Positions 11,943 to 24,035 of a stretch of DNA of 64,000 nucleotides are shown one piece after another (within the stretch, counting starts at the first letter, position 1; every line of letters begins with the position of its first letter). Location: NCBI GenBank assembly GCA_963932465.1, contig OZ010796.1, positions 78,687,292-78,751,291 on the forward strand. The letters run 5' to 3'. The translations under genes and the position numbers were made by a program. A model generated the notes under the pieces. The model saw nothing but the letters and a program-made list of their open reading frames with translations, did not search any database and was not told where the DNA came from. This DNA is from Maratus speciosus. Taxonomy: Eukaryota; Arthropoda; Arachnida; Araneae; Salticidae.

Positions 11943-12711
11943 TATCTTTCCTATGTGTTTAGAATGCAGTGCTATCCAGTTTCAGTTCATTTATTTAGTA
12001 TCATCTATCAATCAGATACATTTGCCCAATAATGCACATTTTCTTCCAAGATTAGATAGAAATCCGTGACATGTGTTAGATTTGGAAGTTTTTCTTTTTA
12101 ATGATAGGTAATTTTTAAAATAGAAGAGAGTAATGTTGGCGGTATAGAAATAGCATATAAAATTTAATTTTGTCATAACATTATGCAGTTTAGAAAAACA
12201 AGTCTGTATTTCTGAAATAGATATTCCTAACATGTATTTAATATGAAAAACATTTTTGTTAAAAATAGTTCCAAAAAAAAAAAGGGAAGCAAATTGCAAT
12301 TGGATTTTCAAAATTCACTGTTTATTGAAAAAGTTTTAACAAATTTCAATGAAAGTAAGCCTTTCGATATTATTTTTTCCTTTTTCTTACATAATTATCA
12401 CTTTGTTATTAATTAAATTATGATTAAAGGTACCGTTAAGAACATTGAAAGTTTCGATTATCTTTGTGAAATCTAGAATTTTTATAAATCTAGTCTTAGT
12501 CTTGATTTTCGAGGTTATACTGTATTAAATTAGACATGTATGTCTCAGACACATGCATTTGACTGTTGGAAGAAAACTGCCGTTTGACTGCTTAGTTAGA
12601 TTTTATGGGGTAAGGTTAAACATCATTGTTGTAATAAAACATTTCATATTTAGAATGAATTTAAATGTAGTTTCTCCCCCCCCCCCCCCCCAAATTTAAA
12701 TGATATTTTCG

Positions 12712-13429
12712 AAAGTATAAAAAATATCAGATATTTTGATATATATCTGATATTTTTTATATATATCCGATATTTTCAAATAGTCACCTTATTGCTGATA
12801 ATAAATATATTCAAGCATAATATAAATTAGAAACTAAAACATATTCCACTTAACATGAAAACTTAAACAATACATTAAAAGTGCAGTTTTCTTTTTCTTT
12901 CTTTTTTTTTTACACTTAGAACAAAATTTAAAATCAACTAATTGAAAACAAAAACAATTTGCTTTATACGCTTACATCAGATTCTTTTACAGTGAAGCTG
13001 TATATATAACTGCGTATCTAAATTAGACAGTTTATGTTTCAGTGTCTGTTCTGAATTATGTCCCTCATAATAATCTACTACAGTTAAAAGTAAAAAATTC
13101 AAACATAAAGTTTGAAAAAGATATTTGTTTTCTTCGGCTAAAAAAGTAACTATCAGAGACATAAATTCCTTATTTACAGAACAACACAGTCCATAACAGT
13201 TGGAAATTTCATTTGCTCTTGTTTTGACTGAAAATATCAAAAACATCTTACACGGTGATATTTTGAAAATAAATATCAAACATAGAAAAATATTGAAAAT
13301 ATCATGCATCTTGATATTTTGAAAATAAATATCAGGCAATATGAAAATATCAAAAATCTTGATATTTTGAAAATAAATATTTGATATATATCAAGATATA
13401 TATCGATTGATATATATCAACGAACCCCG
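12712..13429 (-). mobile_element. hAT-type element, GATATATATC family, left end decayed
   Basis: The right end reads tatatatcaacgaacccc, matching the CGAACCCTG end of the element at 59491-61072, and the interior matches it for ~700 bp. The expected CAGGGTTCG left end is missing; a C run precedes the first recognisable text. On the minus strand a frame includes SEQTLKHKLSNLDTQLYIQL, parallel to SEQPLKDKLTNLNQQLYAAS in the other copy. That looks like the remains of a protein, plausibly transposase. Confidence 0.7.
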
Positions 13430-13611
13430 GTGATCGCACAGAGGGTTTCATTTATTCATTTTCCATTTTATTCACAATTGGCTGAATTTTCAGTGGTGTA
13501 ACTTTTTATATAAAGCTAAAAGTTTTAGTGTATGGTTTTTTATTTCATTTTTTCTTTTCTTTTCGAATATGCATGGGGAGGTGATTGTTTGTGTGTGTTT
13601 TGTTTGTTTGT

Positions 13612-13920
13612 TTTTATTCTTGGGGCCGATTTTGTGAAAAGTACAAGTTATTTTTGTGAAAAATAATATTTTGTAGCGAAAGTTGAAATCCAGTTACTCA
13701 AACTTAAATGAAGAATTTGACAAAGCTCCTTTAAATCCCCTTGCTAAAGTTTGTTTTCAGTGAGCTGGTTTTATTTACAATTTACACATTTTAAAACAGT
13801 TTGTATGAAAAAGAATGTTACGAAGGGGCCCATTTTATTAAATTTATTTTTGTGAAGGGGCTTATTTTATTAAATAGATTTTTGTGAAGGGCCCTAAATT
13901 TTTCTTGGAATGACCCCTGT
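13612..13920 (-). repeat. Dispersed repeat R2, inverted copy
   Basis: Reverse complement of 6560-7005: ggggccgattttgtgaaaag opens it and ggcccatttt and gaagggg subrepeats close it, ending near ggaatgacccctg. It lies 180 bp downstream of the hAT fragment. Confidence 0.7.
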
Positions 13921-14199
13921 ATATGTATTTTCATATTTAGAATAAATTTAATATGAAATGTAGTTTCATTTTTTCCCCCAAATTTAAATTATTGTTTAAA
14001 AAGATATGTTTGTATACATTTTGAAAATGGTAACAAAGGTGAATTTTCAACAATATTTTAAGAACTTGCTTAAGGCTTTAAGAATTTATTTATATTTACT
14101 TTAATCTAAAAACTAAAATGTTTTAAAAGGTTCATAATCACTCCTTTACATTACAATTTTTGCTATTTAACTTAATTTCAATATTTTCTTTTAACACAG

Positions 14200-14385
14200 G
14201 AGAATAGTGACCTCATGGAGAAATGCAATTCCACTGCGAGGAATGTAATTCAACAGCCCTATCGAATCTCTGAAGGATCTTCAGCAGAGAAGAATACATA
14301 TTTTCTTGTCTTGACGAGAAAGTTTTTAATGAAAACACTGCATCTGTTGTTAAAATTGCTATCAATGCACTGCATCTGTTTTTAA
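14200..14385 (+). CDS. Terminal exon candidate of the transposon-derived remnant
   Basis: Acceptor ttttaacacag opens phase-0 ENSDLMEKCNSTARNVIQQ then PYRISEGSSAEKN, with a stop at 14383-14385. Joined to the donor at 10228 it gives EIEDR-ENSDLMEKCNS without a frame break. After about 14280 a second frame (SREEYIFSCLDEKVFNENTA, then SVVKIAINALHLF) looks more protein-like, so a one-base shift is possible. A ~30-bp tandem repeat with core ctgttgttaaaattgctatc falls in this part. A poly-A signal follows at 14425-14430. Function not recognised. Confidence 0.45.
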   Translation, partial: ENSDLMEKCNSTARNVIQQPYRISEGSSAEKNTYFLVLTRKFLMKTLHLLLKLLSMHCICF

Positions 14386-14424
14386 AATTGCTATCATTGC
14401 TAAGTTTGTTTTTTCTTTTTGTTA

Positions 14425-14430
14425 AATAAA
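14425..14430 (+). promoter_or_regulatory. Poly-A signal AATAAA
   Basis: AATAAA lies 40 bp after the stop at 14385, with a T-rich stretch ttgttttttccccc downstream. The placement suits the 3' end of the exon above, although AATAAA is frequent by chance in such AT-rich DNA. Confidence 0.4.
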
Positions 14431-14940
14431 ATTGTTAGTAAATAATGTTGTTGTTTTTTCCCCCACAATATTTTGAATTGCACATTTGGCTCCTGCTTTT
14501 GACATAAAAAGCTACAATCCTATGCCATTTTAAAATTTTATATTTCACAACAAGATTAAGAAGGAATAACTGCAAGAGAGTACCTAATGGGTTCAGGGTT
14601 GTAGTGGGTAGCTGCCCGGGTTCCCGCCCAGCTGCCCGCCCGGGCTGGGTTTTTTATAAAAAACCCACTTAAAAAGCCCGGGTTTTTTTAAGAGTATTTC
14701 TGGAAAGGAACAAATGATGTATTTGTTGTTCATGGTTATTTTGTTTTATTTATTCACTTCTTTGAATCTTAGAAAATATATTTGTACTAATTTACTTGCA
14801 CTTTTAGATTGGGAACCTTATAATTTTAAAACGTTTTAGCTTTTAATTTAAAACGTAAATTTAAGCTTTTCAGTTAGCTTCAAGAGTATTATATTTACTA
14901 AACTTATTATATTTATTAAATTATTTTATGTACTTTTTAC

Positions 14941-16065
14941 TAGGGATTGACCGAAGCAGCAAATTTGCCGAATACTGAATACCGAAGCTCCGGTCAAAGT
15001 GTACACCGAATATTCGGTATTCGGCAACCGAATACTTAAAAATTTACAATACACATTTTTGCATATATTAGCTTTTTTAATAAATTTTAATTAACATTAA
15101 ATTCTTAATAATTTAATTCAGTTACATTTTTATTCTTAAATCTAATTTACACAAAAAAATTTAATGACTTCTTTCCACTCACAAATTCATTAACCCATCA
15201 CTTATTTTTTTTTTATTTTATCACTAGTCAATACCCTAAAATAACCTATGAAGGTATTAAACTATGCAGGCTGTTATTAAGGATAAGAATTGTCAGAAAA
15301 ACAAAAGTTCATTCAAATGAAAAGAAACAATGTTGTCAAAGCTGATTTACTGATTGTCTAAGTCTAATTATAAACATATTGAATAGGAATGTTCTCAAAA
15401 TACAAAAGGTATTATATCAATATGTAAATTTAACTATATTTTCTGTCAAATTACTGATACATATTTATATTTTGATTAATATTTTAGCTTTGTGGTGGTG
15501 AAGATAAGAAATTTGAGCAATTTTAATTTAATGATTATAAAAGCTATAGGATAGGCATACTTATTTGATGTGTGTATTTTCTTTAATATACACCTTAGAT
15601 ATACAGAGATGAACTCTGATATACTTATTTGATGTGTATATTAAAGAAAATACACATTAAACAAATTTAAATTAAGAAAACTAATGTAGAAATAATTAAA
15701 ATTAAATGATAAGGGAAAGATGCCCATCTTCCTTATATTTTTCCCCTCTATTGTAGACAGTTGTTTTGATTTCACCGCTATGTAGACTATTTTAGAAAGG
15801 AAAAAGTTTTTTTAAAAATTAAAAATGGCCTTTGACTTGGTTTTTTGTAGTGCAGCTGAAGTCTGAACTCATGCACCTAATATTAAAACTCATTGTTTAG
15901 CCTATTTTACTTCTAATTAAAAGAGAATTCTTTTACTTTAAAAAAAATACTTATCCACAATTATTCGGCCGAATACTTTTAAGTATTCGGCCGAAGCCGA
16001 ATATTCGGTTTACATGCCGAACCACCGAATACCGAATCGACTATTCGGTATTCGGTCAATCCCTA
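14941..16065. mobile_element. Nested hAT-type element, TAGGGATTGACCG ends
   Basis: Ends TAGGGATTGACCGAA and TTCGGTCAATCCCTA are inverted repeats, flanked by the perfect 8-bp duplication CTTTTTAC (14933-14940, 16066-16073). End regions are packed with ccgaata and tattcgg motifs. The interior is AT-rich without a coding frame, so it is non-autonomous. It sits wholly inside the hAT element at 14594-17789 and is therefore younger. Confidence 0.85.
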
Positions 16066-16079
16066 CTTTTTACTGCTGT

Positions 16080-16440
16080 ATCCGAAAATGACCTTCATTT
16101 TTAACCATCACATAAGGAAAATTAAATAAATGTTTTACATCTGTTTTATAGTATCAGATTTTTGCTATATTTTAACTTTGACATTTACAATTTGCAAAAA
16201 AATTATAACGTGATGGTTAAAAATGAAGGTCATTTTCAGATTCAGTGCTAAAAAGTACATAAAAATCAATTATCAAAAATTAAAAAACTCAGCCGTCTCC
16301 TCTATTTTATAGTATTTGATTTTTGTTATTTTTTAACTTTGACAATTTATGATTTGCAAAACATCCTGAGATGATGGTTAAAAATTAAGGTAATTCTCAG
16401 ATTCAGTGCTAAAAAATACATAAAAGTTAAAAACACAACC
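16080..16440. repeat. Hairpin plus two ~158-bp repeats inside the hAT element
   Basis: gaaaatgaccttcattttt at 16083 returns inverted as aaaaatgaaggtcattttc near 16220, a near-perfect stem of ~28 bp. The segment from tagtatcagatttttgc to cagtgctaaaaagtacat (about 16150-16260) then recurs at about 16308-16425. Confidence 0.7.
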
Positions 16441-18689
16441 ATCGCAATCTTGTGTTATCTAATCTAAAACTTTTTCTTAAACTTCTTGGCAGTAATCTAT
16501 CCGAAATTTTTTGTGTTATCCAATATCCTGTAAAATAAATATGAAGGGTAACCACTGAAAATCATAATAATATTAGATTGTCATCAGATTTACATCAGTA
16601 TACATGTAAAATTTAATCTCGAACGGATATTTGAAACTTGAAAGTGAGTTAAATTTCGACTACAAATTTTGAACTGGGAAAACATACATACGATCGTTGA
16701 AGTTAAATAAAATAACATAATATTTGTTAAAAGAAATCATGAAAAGAAATAGTCTCAAATCCTTATAAAATAAAACACATGTTAAAATACAATAATTTTA
16801 GCCAATCTGAAACTTAATAAAAGTTTAACTCAATTATAACACTTTACTATTTTTTTTCAAAGCGCTGATACACATGAAAAGTTCTTCGAATACTTTAAGC
16901 ACTTAGGATATGACCCCTCAAAGCATGGCCAAACTCATTTGTGTTCAGATGCAGAAAAGTGGTATAAGTCATGCAATTTTAAAGTTTCATAACTCAGTCA
17001 ATTTTAGTGTTATATGAATGGGACTTTTTTTGGTCTGTCTTGTCAGCATAATAGGAAAATTTTACTAAATATAACTTATAGCACTGGAGGCTGTATAAAC
17101 ACTTAAATTTTGTAATTTTTTAAGAAATGTTTTTATTGACCCAAATCGCTTTTAAAATATTTCTTTGCCTCAAATGAAAACACTTTCGTAATATTTAAAC
17201 AATATGTGTATGACTAACAGTTTAGGAATTAGCCATTGGACACTGTTGAGAGTGGACACCCTGTATATACATAAGAAATATTTTTGTTGTAAGAGATTTT
17301 TTATCAACATTTGCTAATCTTATCTTAGTTTCAAAGGAGCAAGTTTTTTTTTTTAAGTTATATTTATATTTTATTATTAAATAACACACAATTGATAGTT
17401 TTGCAATTTAAAATTTGTTTGTTATTTAAATTTAAGAGGTCATATAATGTATTTTAAGAACAGAGAAAAATATTGAGATCCTTATTAAGACTATGAAGTC
17501 ATTCCCATCTATTAGACTATGAAGTGTTTGTTTACAAAGATTGTATTTGAGATCAGGATTGCCACTTGTTTCGGCAATCAAATTTCTTGCGCTTAACCTA
17601 AGCAAAAAATAAAATTTTCCCTGAGTAATTCCTCTGAGAATTTTCAAAATTTTAACAGATAAATTTTGCAAAGTACCAAAATTTAGTAGCCAATTTACCC
17701 GGGGAAAATTGCCCATTTAACCCGGGTTTTTTAATAAAACCCGCCCGGGCTGTGTTTTTAACAAAAAACCCGGGTTTTTTACAACCCTGAATGGGTTGGT
17801 GTTTATCCATTCAAGACATTGTTCCTTCTAATCTAGAAGCTAAATTCTAAAAATTATTATTGAACATAATTTAGTTTCAACAAATGATATAAAGAATTAA
17901 GTTGCACGTTGTTTGAGTCAATAAGCTCAATTTTCAGTTATTTATGCATTTGACTTTTATACTACAATATTTAGTGGAAGGTTCTTCATATACAAAAAAA
18001 AAAAAAAAAAAAAAAATAGTATCATAACCAAAATTCTAGCTATAAGTTTTAGGATACTTGAATCCAAATCAAATGAAAGTACACATAGTGCATGAAAAAT
18101 GGATAAAATTCCTAACATTTGCATATCGAGACAGATTTGTAAGTCTATTGGTCGGTAAAAGGCCATTTTAGATTTTCATTTGCATTAAAAGATCTTTTCA
18201 AATGTTAAATAGTGAACCAAACCTTATTTTTCAATATTCTACAGTTATTTTGGTGCATAATTTATTTGTAAATGTATCAACTGCATTAAATTGACATTTA
18301 TCACTCAGTGCTAATTAGCATAAAAAAGGCTTAACAATAAATATTTCTTTAAAAGTTAGTCTATTAAGAAGTAGTGTGAATTAAATCAAGGGATAGTTAC
18401 AACAAAGTATATAATAGGTGGGTGTTTATGTTTTTTGAAATATTTTCAATTTTACTTATTAAGGCCTAACACTAGCCATGTGACACGACCTGTGATAATG
18501 TTAATTCCATTGGGGAGTTATTTTCAAATATCTTGCTTGGATTTTTAATATTTGTACATGATTCTTTTTGCATATGGTAGCTGAAGACAATATGTATTGT
18601 GGCTAGTCTTTACTTTTTTAATTTAGGTTTTATATTTTATTGTAAATACTTTCATTTTTGGAACCGATTCTAAAATTTATATCTTAATA

Positions 18690-18781
18690 CAGTAGACGCT
18701 CGATTTTACGAACTCAGTGGGATTCATATAATGTGTTCGTAAATGGGAGTAACATCAGTTCGTAAAGTTGGACGTCTACTG
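18690..18781. mobile_element. 92-bp pogo-like MITE
   Basis: CAGTAGACGCTCGATTTTAC and its imperfect inverse (gtaaagttggacgtctactg) cover almost the whole element. TA precedes it at 18688-18689; the right flank reads TG. CAGT ends with a TA target are typical of pogo/Tigger elements. It is an internally deleted, non-coding derivative inserted in the dispersed repeat seen also at 4085. Confidence 0.7.
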
Positions 18782-19034
18782 TGTAAGAGAAACTAACCAA
18801 AATTAAAAATTAGCCTGCATAAAGATCCTATATCCCTCCCCCCCCCCTCCCTCCAAAATATATATATATATATATATATTTTTTTAATCCAAACAATGTA
18901 TTTAAAAATAACTTCTCCATAAGATTAACACAAGCATCCAGATCTTTTTTAGCGACTAGTGTAGGATCTTAAGGCTGTTCTTAACTGGTCTGCTCAACAA
19001 GCACAAAGCGTTTTGATGCATTTACAAATTAATT

Positions 19035-19395
19035 TTTTTAACGGAAAGATATAAAATTGGAAAGCCTTGTTATGGAAGCAATTTGGAATTGAACTGGATT
19101 TTCCATTTTTTGATCAATAAGTTATCTGTTGAGTTATAAGCGATTTTGATTATGTGACAAATGTTTTCGCCCGCTCTGGTATGTTTTTTCTCCTTTCGCA
19201 TGGAAATTCAGGTCAAAACTTCCACTTTGACACTATTTTCTGAAAAATCTATTGTGTTTAAAAAAAAAAATGGAAAAAGCAGCTCGATTACATAGTTTTA
19301 GAACACCACCACCAGCTGGTTTCATGCATTTTCGATCAAAAATAAATTCAAGCTTATGTCAGAAAGTTGCCCTTTTGGATTTGAGAACACCCTTA
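19035..19395 (+). repeat. Dispersed repeat R1 copy joined to a MITE-like right end
   Basis: 19040-19160 matches the repeat at 749-836. 19160-19395 resembles the interior and right end of the MITE at 1266-1659 (gagaacacccttaa), but no matching left end is present. The two parts are adjacent here but not at 749-1659, so either they belong to one older element or they landed together. Confidence 0.45.
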
Positions 19396-19699
19396 AGGGG
19401 AGCAGTCATCTTTTAAAAGTTGTCATTGGGATTTTTCCTTCCCTTGGTGATTTCAAGTTTTGTTTTTTTTTAGTTGTAATTTTTATTTAATTATAAATCA
19501 GTTATTTTTTCAATCAAAAAATAGTCATTTAATATTAAATAAGAATTACAGTTATATAAATCAATATGAAGGAGTATAAAATTAGTTATTTTAATTTGAA
19601 AATGTGGCAAGAATTCTGTGTTATTTTGAATTACGTTGATAAAAATCAATCACAGGTTACTGAATTTAATTTAAAATGACATGATTTTATTTAATCAGT

Positions 19700-20243
19700 T
19701 AATTAGAAATCGCTCAAGGGTTTTTTTTGGTAATTTTGGCAAGTTCTCTTATGAATGAGTTTATTAGAAATCACTCAAGGGATTTTGGATGAACTCTTAA
19801 ATGAGTTGATTTAATCCATGTATGAATTGTTACAAATCGCTCAAGAACTACTGGATTAAATCTGAAATGACCTCATTTCACTCAAGTTTGAATTGATTAC
19901 AAATCGCTCAAGGGGTACTGGATTTAGGCTTAAATTATTTCATTTCACTCAAGTATGACTTGGTTACAAATAGCTCAAGTGCTACTGGATTTAGTCTTAA
20001 ATGACTCAATTTCACTCAAGTATGAGTTGGTTACAAATCACTCAAGTACTACTGGATTTTACCTTCCATCGATTTGATTTCACTCAAGTATGAGTAAAAT
20101 AGAGACCACTCAATCATGAGCTGCCTAAAAACAACTCATTCACTCGAGTTGTTTCAACTCTTTATGAGAAGCTGACTTTCAAATCATGAGATGAGTGGAT
20201 TTCGGCTCAACTTGAGTTATTTTGGCTCTTTCGTTTTAAGAGT
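19700..20243 (+). repeat. Tandem ~69-bp repeat with CAAATCGCTCAAG core
   Basis: About six units share ttacaaatcgctcaag, ctactggattta and ttcactcaagtatgag. The array grades into a terminal block ending tttcgttttaagagt, immediately before the duplicated segment that starts at 20244. The block may be the right end of a MITE carrying the array; no left end was found. Confidence 0.65.
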
Positions 20244-21005
20244 GTAGTGCCAAGTATTAGCATCAAGAAAAATATTTGAAAGCATTGCATATGTGTTCAT
20301 TGTAGGCACTTACAAAAATCACCTAAAATACAAAGTTGGCCTTTCTGTGCAATAATTATGTGATTAAATAAATAAATATATAATTTTTAGAGTATAAAGG
20401 ATTAGGATAATTATTTTTTCTTGTTGGGGGAAAAAATCCAGAATTTTTTGTTTATGTATTTTTCTGCTGCTTAATGAAGAATTATTATTGAAACAATATA
20501 TCTGATTCAACAGGTTTTATATTCCTGTATTCTGTATAGCTGTTATACGAAATTTAATTATAATCATACTACTGGGTTATTAGAAATATGCATTACAAAA
20601 TTATATTTGCATAAACATATAGTCCTTTTTTTTAATACTATTATTATTAATGTGTGGTTTTTTTATGTAGGAAAATTTGATCTGTGCTTTAAATGATTTC
20701 ACAAATTACAAGCCCACCAAACCATCTTTGCCTGAGATCCTTTCTAAAGTGAGTTTAAAGGCTAACCAACCACTACCTAAAGTTATTCAAAATGTGGAAT
20801 CAGTGCATGTAAAAAATGTTCTTATATTTACAGTTTTTAACTGTTTTATTCAATCTATTAATTATTTTGAATGTTGGAAATTGTTACTTTGCCTACAGAA
20901 TAAGTATTATATAATAACAAAGCTCCTAACTTTGTTGTATTTGGTGAAAGTAGACTTTTGCTTTTTTGCTGGCATCACTTATTTTGTGTGAAATCTCCCA
21001 TTTTT
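20244..21005 (+). repeat. Recent 762-bp segmental duplication, copy 1
   Basis: Aligns without gaps to 24855-25616 at a constant offset of 4611 bp. Reading both copies in full I count four mismatches: one at 20692 (a synonymous Leu codon in the exon) and three in the intron. It carries one exon and both its splice sites. The boundary at 20244 abuts the end of a repeat block. Confidence 0.95.
20671..20748 (+). CDS. Duplicated exon, copy 1 (ENLICALNDF)
   Basis: Acceptor ttttttatgtag opens phase-0 ENLICALNDFTNYKPTKPS then LPEILSK, 26 codons, ending at a strong donor AAA/GTGAGT. A longer form to 20808 (donor cat/gtaaaa) would add VSLKANQPLPKVIQNVESVH, also phase 0 and equally protein-like, so the true 3' border is uncertain. 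Its only coding difference from the copy at 25282 is synonymous (TTA for TTG). Phase 0 at both ends means it can be included or skipped without breaking frame with the exon at 22062. Product unrecognised; the piece is hydrophilic, rich in Lys and Pro, with no membrane segment. Confidence 0.55.
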
Positions 21006-21019
21006 AAAGATAAGATATA

Positions 21020-21463
21020 CAAAAGGATAAAAAGATATACAAATAGGATAAAATGAAATTTGAATTAAATATCATAACATCTATGTGTTTCTAAACAGTT
21101 TTGCATTAAATAGACTGTATGTTCCCCCCCCCCCCCATTTTTCTAAAACAGAGATTCACAAAATACTTATGAAACAGCATTTGGTGGGGAAAAAGGTGTT
21201 TTCAATCGGAAATTTGCACAGCACTGTGTAAAACATATTTTTCATATAGTGTTAATGTATATACATTTTTAATTATCTTGTCTGTGTATTTCTTTTGCCT
21301 TCTATTTTATACTAAAAACAGAATTGGGAATTAATTGTAAAGCATTTTTAAGTTTTATAAATTATATTTATTTTTGTTTTCAATAGCCCTTTTTCAAAAT
21401 TTAAAGTTACATATTACACGTGTCTATACCCTGATGAAATGATGAAAAGTTTATGCATCATTT
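21020..21463 (+). repeat. Diverged paralogue of intron text at 31196-31680
   Basis: From ggataaaatgaaat through gcacagcactgtgtaaaaca and aagttttataaattatattt to gatgaaatgatgaaaag, this matches 31196-31680 with many substitutions and small indels (about 85% by eye). It directly follows duplication copy 1, while its partner lies 5.6 kb beyond copy 2. Confidence 0.8.
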
Positions 21464-22061
21464 AATACACCCTAAATTGTATTAAATTTAGGTTGAATTC
21501 CAATTCCAAAACAAAAATATTTTTAAATGGATAATTTCTTTTCCAATAGTCCAGCTGTATAGATGTTGAAATACATGAAGTACAAAGCTTCAATTCTAAA
21601 AAAAAATCCATATTTATATATACGGGGCAGGTTTTATATTTGTATATTCTTTAATTCTGTAGAATACTGAAAGCAATATTAAAAGAAGTCAAAATAATTT
21701 GAGTAGAGCTATAAATATTCTCTTCAAAACCCCTAGAAGTACAGATTATTAATTTAAATAAACAAAGTCTTTCTAAAATTATTCATAATTGCATACATTT
21801 TTAAAAAATTCGGAAAAAATGTTTTGGAAGATGAAAATATCATTAATTTATTTTTTGTTCTGCATTTAATTCTTTGTTTCTTTAAAATTTATAGACTTCT
21901 ATTCTTTTTAACTAACACAAGTAATAATAATAAATATTTTTAAGCTGTATGGGAATCATTTTAATCACTAGCATGTAGTTTTTGAAATGTGGATGCCTTT
22001 TATATTTCTTTGTGCAGAACTTAGCTGAGATATCTAAATGTTTATTTGTTTATGTTATTAG

Positions 22062-22192
22062 TGGTGGCATGTGCCAATACTCCTGGATCTCCCCCCACCC
22101 TTGGTAATTCCTGGAGGTGAGAGTGATGAAAACTTCATCCAGTACTTAAGACAGGAGTTGACGTTACCGGAGATATATGTTAAAAAAGACAT
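22062..22192 (+). CDS. Internal exon of unrecognised gene (LDLPPPLVIPGG)
   Basis: The acceptor ttatgttattag opens a frame WWHVPILLDLPPPLVIPGG, ESDENFIQYLRQELTLPEI, YVKKD. The donor is AT/GTAAGT, leaving phase 2. The other two frames stop early. The text is acidic and Pro-rich without a transmembrane run. Its phase fits both the exon at 20671 upstream and the exon at 24179 downstream, where the split codon becomes ATG. I do not recognise the family. The acceptor tract is only moderately pyrimidine-rich, so the 5' border is less sure than the 3' one. Confidence 0.65.
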
Positions 22193-23381
22193 GTAAGTAT
22201 TTTTAAATCTCCTTTTCTCTGCATGTAGTGTAATTGAAACTTAAGAAAATTGAATAGGTTTCATCACAAGTTTCCTGCAGTTTATGTAGTGATGCTATAT
22301 AAAAATAACATTCTTATTTATTTGTTATCTTTATTATTTAATTTGAGACTTCTTTTTATGCCCTGACATAATTCACTCTTATGAAAGTGCAATTTATTAC
22401 CAAATATTTATAAATAATCACAAAAATGAACTAGCAACTCATGAAAAAATTTCTAATCTATAAAATTTACTTTTCTCCAGCTTGCAAAATTTGTATGCTA
22501 AATGAACATATTTTTTTGTTCCTAAATATTTCAGTATGTCTTGCTACTTTTAATTTGCCAGCAATGGTGGAAGATGCTATAACTTTTTTTTTTTTTTTGC
22601 AAGAGAAAGGTATTTTGCCATTTGAAGTAGTTTTTAAAAAAGGTCATATGTTGGGAAGGGGGGGGGGGTGATTTATGCATAGCTGACTGCATAGCTAAAG
22701 TGAAAATATCTGTAGCAATCATAATTGACTCAAACTAATACGTATAATTAAATAATAAAGCTTTGTATAAATATATGAAAAAACGTTTTGGAGCTGTTTC
22801 ATCTGATACATCTAGTATATGAAGTGTGCTAATTTCCTTTTCAATTCATTGTCGAACTCCTATTTTGATACATCTTCAATTTTCCAATCTATCAAAGCCC
22901 ATATTCAGATATTTGTACAGGACTTACGGGTACCTGAGAAGTTCTGCTCTCAAATCTCTTAGAGTGGAGGTGCTGAGTTTGAACACATGTTGAGCTCTCT
23001 CAGTCTAACCATTCGGAGTTTTCCAGGAATTTCTGCTAACCTTGTGTAAATATGGATTAGGTAGAAAGACCCTACATACGGCAATCTCTCCTTCTGAATA
23101 GTTAATTGCAAAGTAGTTTCAACATAGTTTTTACAGTACATTGCAACCATCATTTCTCAAGATATTACATAAGTTGTTTACATAAGCAAATTTTGCAAGT
23201 AAATATGGTATATGGCTTATTTATATTTGTTTGTTAAATAAATTGCTTCTTGGTGTAAATATTGAACAAATTGCTTGTGTGTTTGATACATTGATAGTTA
23301 TTTCATAAAGATGAGGTTTCAAAAGATAAATAAATGTTGCCAGGAAGTTCTTTTTAAAAACTTTGTTTTTCTTGCCAAATA

Positions 23382-24035
23382 CAGTAGACTCTCTCAAATT
23401 CGCACTGCTTGGGACTGGAGGTTGTGTGGATTTTAGAATTTCACGGATTTCGAGTCATTGATTTGTTTACATTTTAAAAACATAATTTGAATGTAATAAT
23501 GCAATTAAAATTATAATGAATGCTTACAATATAGTAGAATATTAAAATAATTAAGTAAATTGACAAACTAAAATAAGAAAAAGTCAGATGAATTTAAACA
23601 TGATTATTATAAATAAATGTCAATTTATAATTAAATATTCACCATAGAGATTTTTTTTTTAATTTTTCAATGCAACTTGCCTTATAAAGGTACCCTACTA
23701 ATTCACTTCAAAATCATAAAATAAGGAAGTTTTATTTCAGGTTTAGTCAGACTTAATAACAGAAAAATATTGATTAATACATATATTTGGTAAAAAGATT
23801 GTGATTACCAAAAGTATCAACAATATCTTGAATTTTACAGAAATAAATATATACTTCCTTCATGAAAAAGCATGAGTTCAGTCATATTAAGGATAATTGA
23901 ATTTAATATATGTACAGAATGATATAAAAATAAAAAAAGTCTATAATTTTTATCTTGCAACTGAATGAAAGTTTGATTGTTTACATCTATGATGATGTGC
24001 AGATTTTAGGGTTGTGGATTTGAAGAAGTCTACTG
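23382..24035. mobile_element. pogo-like element, 654 bp, intronic
   Basis: Ends CAGTAGACTCT and AGAAGTCTACTG form an inverted repeat flanked by TA on each side (23380-23381, 24036-24037). The ends echo the MITE at 18690 (CAGTAGAC). The interior is AT-rich with no transposase. It lies in the intron between exons 22062 and 24179, about 140 bp before the latter's acceptor. Confidence 0.75.

Larger units (their letters stand above)
14594..17789. mobile_element. hAT element, CAGGGTTGTAG ends, 3.2 kb
   Basis: Ends CAGGGTTGTAG and TTTTTTACAACCCTG are flanked by the perfect 8-bp duplication AATGGGTT (14586-14593, 17790-17797). Both subterminal zones are rich in cccggg and ggttttttta motifs. hAT elements make 8-bp duplications and often begin CAGGG. 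About 1.1 kb of its length is a later insertion (14941-16065). I see no intact transposase; the minus-strand frame at 17432-17716 is unrecognised. Confidence 0.85.

Noticed and set aside
17432..17716. 94-codon minus-strand frame in a hAT element
   Set aside because: No transposase signature (no recognisable RW or catalytic context) and composition like the surroundings.
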